Source of the DNA: CAMDKS01 sp964402975
GTDB lineage: Bacteria; Bdellovibrionota_B; Oligoflexia; Oligoflexales; RGVZ01
Length of the DNA: 64,000 nt
Reading direction: 5' to 3'
Assembly (NCBI GenBank): GCA_964402975.1
Contig: CAYOEM010000015.1
Location: 3,984 to 67,983, forward strand
Part shown: one piece after another, positions 59,394-64,000 of the stretch
Layout: every line of letters begins with the position of its first letter
Position numbering within the stretch: the stretch's first letter is position 1
Position numbers and translations under genes: made by a program
The notes under the pieces: generated by a model
The model's input: only the letters and a program-made list of their open reading frames with translations
Told to the model about the DNA's origin: nothing
Databases searched by the model: none

Positions 59394-60065
59394 TTAGTTA
59401 TAGTACGCGATTCCGAATGCGAGCTCGCGTTTTTGCTGGCTGCCGATCAGGCTACCGTAGCTGCTATGGGTCGTGTCGCGCAACTGATAGTTGTGGACCA
59501 TGTACGAGCCGGTGAAAAAGAAGCCATTTGAAGCTGGTAATTCAAGGCCTACACCCGCATGGTATCCTGGGCCCATGCCTTCGAGTTTGTAATTGCTCGT
59601 GGTGCCTTGAAACTCGAGACCACTCGTATTTCGCAACTCGGTACGGATGTCAGTTACTTGGCTATAGACGCCTGCACCAGCCTGAAAGTACATGATTTTG
59701 CCGAAGTTAAACCTAGCAAAAAGGCTTGCTGCTTTACTGGACGTGCTGGCCTGGCGGCTGAGCTCTTGATTTGTAGACGGTGATTTCTCGCTAAATTCCT
59801 CATACTTATTTTCAACATTCAGCATAATGCCGAGGTTTAGAGCCTCGAACGAATAGCCAAGATAGGGGCTAAATGCCTGACCAGCGCTTTTCGTTCTTGT
59901 ATTTTTGTCGTTTAGGGTGCTTTGCTGTCCGCGATCATCGCTATCCATGATTCGAACAGATGAACCAAAATTCAGTCCTTCTCGATCAGCCCGGCGAGCA
60001 TAGGCCGCCTGACTGAAGGATGCTGCTATGAGCAGCATCAAAGATATACGGTTTACGGTTTTCAT
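59394..60065 (-). CDS. Predicted outer-membrane beta-barrel protein
   Basis: This 223-residue protein has a signal peptide (MKTVNRISLMLLIAASFSQA, cleaved near YARR). The rest has alternating hydrophobic/polar strands rich in Gly, Tyr and Phe (YLGYSFEALNLGIML, YFQAGAGVYSQVT, FFFTGSYMVHNYQL). It ends in an aromatic-rich strand (ELAFGIAYYN). A GGAGGAC ribosome binding site precedes the ATG. No family is recognised. Confidence 0.7.
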   Translation of the reverse strand: MKTVNRISLMLLIAASFSQAAYARRADREGLNFGSSVRIMDSDDRGQQSTLNDKNTRTKSAGQAFSPYLGYSFEALNLGIMLNVENKYEEFSEKSPSTNQELSRQASTSSKAASLFARFNFGKIMYFQAGAGVYSQVTDIRTELRNTSGLEFQGTTSNYKLEGMGPGYHAGVGLELPASNGFFFTGSYMVHNYQLRDTTHSSYGSLIGSQQKRELAFGIAYYN

Positions 60066-60299
60066 GATCAGTCCTCCAAAAAAATGTCTTATACCCCTAG
60101 GGTTGCAAGGGGTGTGCCAGCCATTAGGATTTTTGATGGTTGGTAATTATTCATTAAAATCAGTTGGTTACAATCGAGGGTGGCGAGTCCGGCTGTCCAA
60201 GTGTCAGGGACATTGGCAGCTTCTAGCCATAAGTGTCAATTATGAGAACAGGTCAAAAGGGTCCCAGATAGGGGTGCGGGGGGCTATAAGACGCCCCCT
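60066..60299. other. 234-bp intergenic region with small repeats
   Basis: It contains an ACCCCT/AGGGGT stem (60092-60113), two direct AAGTGTCA repeats (60199-60206 and 60231-60238), and a GGGGGC/GCCCCC stem next to the end of the flavoprotein gene. No gene is seen. The direct repeats with nearby GGGACA and GGGTCCC words could be a decayed insertion-sequence end. Confidence 0.4.
60279..60298 (-). terminator. Possible terminator hairpin of the flavoprotein gene
   Basis: GGGGGC/GCCCCC with an 8-base loop lies immediately after the stop codon on the minus strand. There is no T-run, so it may only stabilise the transcript end. Confidence 0.4.
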
Positions 60300-62345
60300 T
60301 CAGCGCTCGACTTTAAACGGAGTGGCGGAGGGGTCAATGGTTTCATCAAACTCCCGAGCCGCTAAGTGACCTGCGAAAACGGCCTGGGCGATGGTGGCAG
60401 GAGCCTCGGCATCTCCAATAATGCGAAGGGAGTCAAGTCGGCCGCTTTCGAGGGCGGGTAGAAGCTCCTTATATAGATGATCATTGGGTACGCGGTCTGT
60501 CACCAACAAGACAGAATCTCGCTCAAGCGTCGTCTCCTGGCCAGTGACGCTGCAGCGCGCCGTTACCGACGTGTCTTTAATCTCCGTCAGGGAACGCCTG
60601 ATCAAAAATTTAACGCCCATTTTAGCCAGTCGTGCTTGAATCTTTTCTTGCTCAAGGGTGAACTGAGTCCAATAGGAAATCATCGGCGACGGAGTCACCA
60701 GAGTGACATCACAATTTCTACTGGCCAGCAGTTCAGCCAAAACTCCTGCCATGTAAAAGTGGTCGTCATCATATATGACGACTTTCCCGGCAGGAAAGAC
60801 TCCGTCCATAACATCATCTGGTGTGAAAATATGCTGCGTGTCATGCCCGGGAATGGCTGCGTGAATGGTTCGTCCGATGCCGTCTCGGCGGTAGGTCGCT
60901 CCCGTGGCTATGATGACATCTCGAATACCTGTATCAAGTACATCGCTGGCCGTCATGTGACTGGCGGGAAACATCTGCACGTTATCGCGACGCTGCGGCG
61001 TCGATAATCGCCATTCAGCAACGCGCCGCCACTCGCTCAGACCTGGGAGTTTAGCTTCCCGGAGCACCCGTCCGCCCAATTCAATATTGGCATCAACGAG
61101 AGTTACCGGGTAGCCGCGCTGCCCCAGGGCTCTGGCGCACTCCAGACCCGCTGCGCCTGCGCCAACAATCAGAATATTTTTGTCTGATTTCTTCGGTGCA
61201 ATATTTTCTGGATGCCAGCCGCGACGCCACTCTTCACCCATGGTGGGATTTTGAGTGCAGCGAATGGGGACGACCTTCATGTCTGCGGCGGCGCAAATAT
61301 TACAGCCGATACACTCACGAATATCGTCGAGGCGGTTTTCTTTAATCTTATTAGGCAAGAAAGGATCTGCAATCGATGGGCGAGCTGCTCCAATGAAATC
61401 CAAAACGCCGCGCTTAACGGCAGAAACCATGGAATCTGGTGACGTGTATCTACCAACTCCCACGACAGGTTTTGTGGTGAGTTTTTTAACAAATGCCGTA
61501 TACCGTTCCTGGTAGCCTTCTTTTTCAAATCTGGACGTGGCCGAATCATTGCTCCAGCCGCTGATATTGACGTCCCAGAGATCTGGCAGCTCTGCTAGCA
61601 TGGCGACTATGTCATGACCTTCGCCCTGGTGGGTGATGCCTTCAGCGCCGAGAAGTTCATCGACGGCAAATCGTACGGCGACTGCGCACGTGTCACCAAC
61701 GGCGTTTTTTGTTTCCTCGATGATTTCTCTGAAAAACCTCACACGATTTTCAAGAGAGCCGCCGTATTCATCCGTGCGGTCATTGTAGCGGCGCATCATA
61801 AACTGCATGGGAAGTGTCAACCCGTGGCCTGCGTAGCAGTAGATAATATTAAAGCCTGATTTTTTGGCCCGGATAGCTGCGTTACGATGCCAACGCCGCA
61901 CATTTCTAATGTCCTCTTTATCCATGCGGCGTGACTGGACGGGGTCATAACCGCAGCCACCCGAAATGCCCATGGATCTTGGTCCCATGGGTGGGAGTCT
62001 TGAATAAAGATTGGTGCTATTCATTCCACTGTAGACGAGCTCGATAGCGGCTAAAGAGCCATGCTCATGGACGGCATCAGCCATCAAGCGCAGTCCTGCC
62101 ATGTCATCATCATTCCAAAGCCGGCCTTCGTGAAACGGAGCGAGGTCACTCGTATGGTGAATCTCGACTTCTTCTGTACAGACAACTCCCCAGCCGCCCT
62201 CGGCTTTTACGCCGCGAAGTCTGGCGAGAGATTTTGGGAAGCGGTGCCCCATGCCGTTGCAGTGGGCCACCTGATAAAATCTATTGGGAGCCTCGATGGG
62301 GCCAATTTTAACTTTATCAAAAAGTATTTTGTAACGCTGATCCAT
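60300..62345 (-). CDS. Trimethylamine/dimethylamine-dehydrogenase-like iron-sulfur flavoprotein
   Basis: This 681-residue protein has an N-terminal old-yellow-enzyme barrel (FMN), including YNDRTDEYGGSLENR. A [4Fe-4S] site CIGCNICAAADMK … IRCTQNPTMGEE follows near residue 345. A C-terminal dinucleotide-binding half starts at NILIVGAGAAGLECARALGQRG. The GEEWRRGWHPE segment is characteristic of trimethylamine and dimethylamine dehydrogenases and relatives. Substrate could be a methylated amine. I start at ATG 62345; ATG 62396 would overlap the upstream glycosyltransferase gene. Confidence 0.92.
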   Translation of the reverse strand: MDQRYKILFDKVKIGPIEAPNRFYQVAHCNGMGHRFPKSLARLRGVKAEGGWGVVCTEEVEIHHTSDLAPFHEGRLWNDDDMAGLRLMADAVHEHGSLAAIELVYSGMNSTNLYSRLPPMGPRSMGISGGCGYDPVQSRRMDKEDIRNVRRWHRNAAIRAKKSGFNIIYCYAGHGLTLPMQFMMRRYNDRTDEYGGSLENRVRFFREIIEETKNAVGDTCAVAVRFAVDELLGAEGITHQGEGHDIVAMLAELPDLWDVNISGWSNDSATSRFEKEGYQERYTAFVKKLTTKPVVGVGRYTSPDSMVSAVKRGVLDFIGAARPSIADPFLPNKIKENRLDDIRECIGCNICAAADMKVVPIRCTQNPTMGEEWRRGWHPENIAPKKSDKNILIVGAGAAGLECARALGQRGYPVTLVDANIELGGRVLREAKLPGLSEWRRVAEWRLSTPQRRDNVQMFPASHMTASDVLDTGIRDVIIATGATYRRDGIGRTIHAAIPGHDTQHIFTPDDVMDGVFPAGKVVIYDDDHFYMAGVLAELLASRNCDVTLVTPSPMISYWTQFTLEQEKIQARLAKMGVKFLIRRSLTEIKDTSVTARCSVTGQETTLERDSVLLVTDRVPNDHLYKELLPALESGRLDSLRIIGDAEAPATIAQAVFAGHLAAREFDETIDPSATPFKVER

Positions 62346-62365
62346 GCTTGCTGCCCAATCGGGAA

Positions 62366-63109
62366 TTACCGACGTCCTATGGAGCGTAGGGCCCACACGC
62401 GTACCATGGCCTCAAGAACAATTTTAAAACTCATCTTTGATTGGCCGGCGCGGCGCTCGGAGAACATTATGGGTGATTCCACGATGGATTTACCTGCCAA
62501 GTGGGCTCGGTACTTCAGCTCAATTTGAAACGAATACCCTTCGCTTGCCACGAGGTCAGGATTGATGGCGATCACCGTGTCACGTCTCCAGGCGTTAAAA
62601 CCGCCAGTTAGATCTCGGATGGTGAGACCTAGGATCATCCGACTATAAAAGCTACCGAAGACACTGATGCATTTTCTGATGAAACTCCAGTTTTCGGTGC
62701 CGCCACCTTCACAGTAGCGGCTACCGACGACGGCGTCGTAACTGCCAAGTTTTTTGATGAATACTGCTAGCTCTTTGGGGTCATGGGAATGATCGGCGTC
62801 CATCTCAATCAGAGCATCATAGCCATTTTGAAGAGCCCACTTAAAGCCTGCGATGTAAGCTGTGCCGAGCCCGAGTTTACCGGCCCTTTTTAAAATGTGA
62901 ATCTTTCCAGGGTGTTTATCCATGAGCTCCTGTATTTTGTCACGGGTGCCGTCTTTACTGTTGTCGTCGACAAAAAGTACATGAATGTGCGGAGTTGATT
63001 TAAAAATACGCTCAGTTAGTGAAGTAACGTTGTCGACCTCATTATAGGTCGGTACAATGACGATAGGCTTATTAATTGTGATCTGCTGTGATGCCTGGGA
63101 TTGAGCCAT
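62366..63109 (-). CDS. Polyprenol-phosphate mannosyltransferase-like GT2 enzyme
   Basis: This 247-residue protein has the GT2 fold of dolichol-phosphate mannose synthases: IVIVPTYNEVDNV at the N-terminus, FVDDNSKDGT, the catalytic metal motif MDADHSHDP, and GGFNAWRRD near residue 170. It lacks the C-terminal membrane anchor of some members. It would transfer a sugar from a nucleotide donor to a lipid phosphate carrier. The flavoprotein gene follows 20 bp downstream. Confidence 0.93.
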   Translation of the reverse strand: MAQSQASQQITINKPIVIVPTYNEVDNVTSLTERIFKSTPHIHVLFVDDNSKDGTRDKIQELMDKHPGKIHILKRAGKLGLGTAYIAGFKWALQNGYDALIEMDADHSHDPKELAVFIKKLGSYDAVVGSRYCEGGGTENWSFIRKCISVFGSFYSRMILGLTIRDLTGGFNAWRRDTVIAINPDLVASEGYSFQIELKYRAHLAGKSIVESPIMFSERRAGQSKMSFKIVLEAMVRVWALRSIGRR

Positions 63110-63199
63110 TTAAGACGCCTGTATTCTTGCGGGTCACCGTTTAACTATTCAAGAAGCAAGGCTCGAAGTTGTAGCACACTCAAAGGAACCTCGAAAGAT

Positions 63200-63427
63200 A
63201 TGACTGACAAATCAAAAATTACCGATTTCCATTCAGCTAAAAAGCGCGTGGGCGCCCAAAAAAAAGACAAAAGCCCCCTGAACGGCGGCTATGATGGTGC
63301 TTTGCGCAAGCAAAAGGGCATGCCTAGTCCGAAATTTTCCGGTGGCGGCGTTCGGTGGTTTCACTACATTCAGGTGCTTTTAATGCTGGGTTTAGTTGTT
63401 TGGATGATGAAGGCCTGTAATTTCTGA
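63200..63427 (+). CDS. Small single-pass membrane protein (75 aa)
   Basis: ATG 63200 follows AAAGGA at about 11 bases; an ATG at 63101 lies in the divergent glycosyltransferase gene and is less likely. The N-terminal 50 residues are basic (SAKKRVGAQKKDKSP). A C-terminal transmembrane helix follows (FHYIQVLLMLGLVVWMM) with a terminal Cys-Asn-Phe. Function unknown. Confidence 0.6.
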   Translation: MTDKSKITDFHSAKKRVGAQKKDKSPLNGGYDGALRKQKGMPSPKFSGGGVRWFHYIQVLLMLGLVVWMMKACNF

Positions 63428-63452
63428 GCCATTCGTATTGGAATGCCGTTGC

Positions 63453-63740
63453 TTAGCGTGGCGGTGTTTTTAGCGAGTTTTCGTCTAGGAAAAGTCTGTC
63501 TTTTTTGGCGTTATTGCAGTCTTTGCAGGCAACCACTACGTTACTTTTGGTGGACTTACCGCCCCTCACAATGGGCACGACGTGATCCATCGTGCACTCT
63601 GCTTTTTTAAGCTTCTTTGCGCAGTAGTGGCAAACGGGAGAGTTTGCGATCTTGTTTTGCCACCATCGAGATTGTCTAAGCTCCCGTGCAGCCGCCTTCT
63701 CCCGCTTAATAACGGACTCATCCATTTCATAGTGATACAT
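63453..63740 (-). CDS. HNH endonuclease-like protein
   Basis: This 95-residue protein contains a complete HNH core: zinc Cys pairs CHYC and CKDC, the DHVVPIVRGG catalytic segment and the Asn in SNVVVACKDCNNAKKDR. The N-terminal part is helical and basic. Single-domain HNH proteins nick or cut DNA; the role here is unknown. A hairpin sits 8 bases before the ATG and includes a GAGGG that could be its ribosome binding site. Confidence 0.9.
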   Translation of the reverse strand: MYHYEMDESVIKREKAAARELRQSRWWQNKIANSPVCHYCAKKLKKAECTMDHVVPIVRGGKSTKSNVVVACKDCNNAKKDRLFLDENSLKTPPR

Positions 63741-63741
63741 T

Positions 63742-63769
63742 AAAAAATCCCTCGCAGAGAGGGTTTTTT
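63742..63769. terminator. Bidirectional hairpin with A/T tracts, upstream of the HNH gene
   Basis: CCCTC/GAGGG with a 5-base loop is flanked by A6 and T6. It could terminate transcription on either strand. On the minus strand the GAGGG arm is exactly 8 bases before the HNH start codon, so it could also mask that gene's ribosome binding site. Confidence 0.65.
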
Positions 63770-63770
63770 A

Positions 63771-64000
63771 ATAAAGTCCGTCTTAAAAAGCAAATTTTAA
63801 ATGGGGACAGCCGACTGCTTGAGTATTGATTAATCAATTAAACGTTAAGCGCGATAGCATTCTTTTACTGTCATTGGCCGTGGCACCCACTCGTCGGCGT
63901 CGTGGGTTTGCGAGCGGACAACGAAGAAAACTAACTTTAAGTTATGTCAGATCTTTTTTGCTGAATATCCAGGCCGATAGGATAAGGCAGCCAGCCAAAA
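63771..64000. other. Intergenic region with a REP-like repeat, no gene seen
   Basis: The 230 bp beyond the hairpin hold one REP-like repeat. A tiny inverted motif (TTGATTAATCAATT) overlaps the repeat's right end. No open frame with a ribosome binding site was found before the window ends. Confidence 0.5.
63799..63834 (+). repeat. REP-like repeat, forward copy
   Basis: Begins AAATGGGGACAGCCGACTG and ends GAGTATTGATTAA. It differs from the 54136-54170 copy at only a few positions. As in the other copies, a TAA trinucleotide immediately precedes the ATGGGGACA part, here without an obvious gene. Confidence 0.8.

Noticed and set aside
60477..61007. 176-codon plus-strand frame inside the flavoprotein gene
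   Set aside because: Antisense to a well-supported coding sequence; no recognisable features.
1..64000. tRNA, rRNA, CRISPR arrays, prophage or complete insertion sequences
   Set aside because: No cloverleaf-like sequence with a GTTCRA arm, no regularly spaced repeats with unique spacers and no transposase, integrase or phage structural genes were seen in reading the window.

Overview
The window comes from a chromosome of moderate G+C content in a Gram-negative, respiring bacterium. Several predicted lipoproteins, outer-membrane beta-barrel candidates and a TonB-dependent receptor support the Gram-negative cell plan. An alternative complex III operon, a PilZ protein, a class III adenylate cyclase, and many secreted proteases and lipoproteins recall Bdellovibrionota/Oligoflexia or myxobacteria-like lineages. 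That placement is an inference from gene content, since no rRNA marker is present. I saw no tRNA, rRNA, CRISPR array, complete insertion sequence or prophage.

Layout. 0-8 kb: the end of an unknown gene, a cluster of inverted REP-like repeats, a secreted subtilisin, a coiled-coil secreted protein, an acyl-CoA dehydrogenase and an alpha/beta hydrolase, an RRM protein with a clear terminator, a cysteine-repeat secreted protein and a FAD oxidoreductase. 8-13.4 kb: a von Willebrand factor A lipoprotein and uvrB-uvrC. 13.6-21.4 kb: the six-gene alternative complex III operon actABCDEF. 21.8-30 kb: two tiny genes leading into hflX, a lipase-like lipoprotein, a second acyl-CoA dehydrogenase, a PAS membrane sensor, and mltG with a PilZ gene. 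30-36 kb: a beta-barrel-like protein, then a methyltransferase, an AlkB-like dioxygenase, an asparagine synthetase and a photolyase/cryptochrome close together. 37.6-40 kb: rnc-der with tandem terminators. 40-44.4 kb: a TonB-dependent receptor, an adenylate cyclase and a methyltransferase. 44.4-56.7 kb: the most unusual region (below). 56.7-64 kb: a transglutaminase-elicitor-like lipoprotein, a trypsin-like protease, a truncated haemoglobin, a beta-barrel-like protein, a trimethylamine-dehydrogenase-like flavoprotein, a polyprenol-phosphate mannosyltransferase-like enzyme and an HNH nuclease.

Central observation. A single 1571-residue protein (44930-49645) joins, in order, a malate synthase, an OHCU decarboxylase, a beta-lactamase-fold serine hydrolase and a two-repeat allantoicase. 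About 4.5 kb further on, the opposite strand carries hydroxyisourate hydrolase and a cytochrome c urate oxidase (PuuD). Together these give an almost continuous route urate -> 5-hydroxyisourate -> OHCU -> allantoin -> (allantoate) -> ureidoglycolate -> (glyoxylate) -> malate. No classical allantoinase or ureidoglycolate lyase is present in the window. The serine-hydrolase domain lies between the enzyme that makes allantoin and the one that uses allantoate, so it is a candidate for the missing ring-opening step. A RidA-family gene diverges from the fusion.

Other items worth a second look are REP-like repeats abutting stop codons, an exact 18-residue cysteine repeat protein, hairpins that can mask ribosome binding sites, a likely non-standard start for hflX, and an HTTM-DCC fusion in a small membrane operon.
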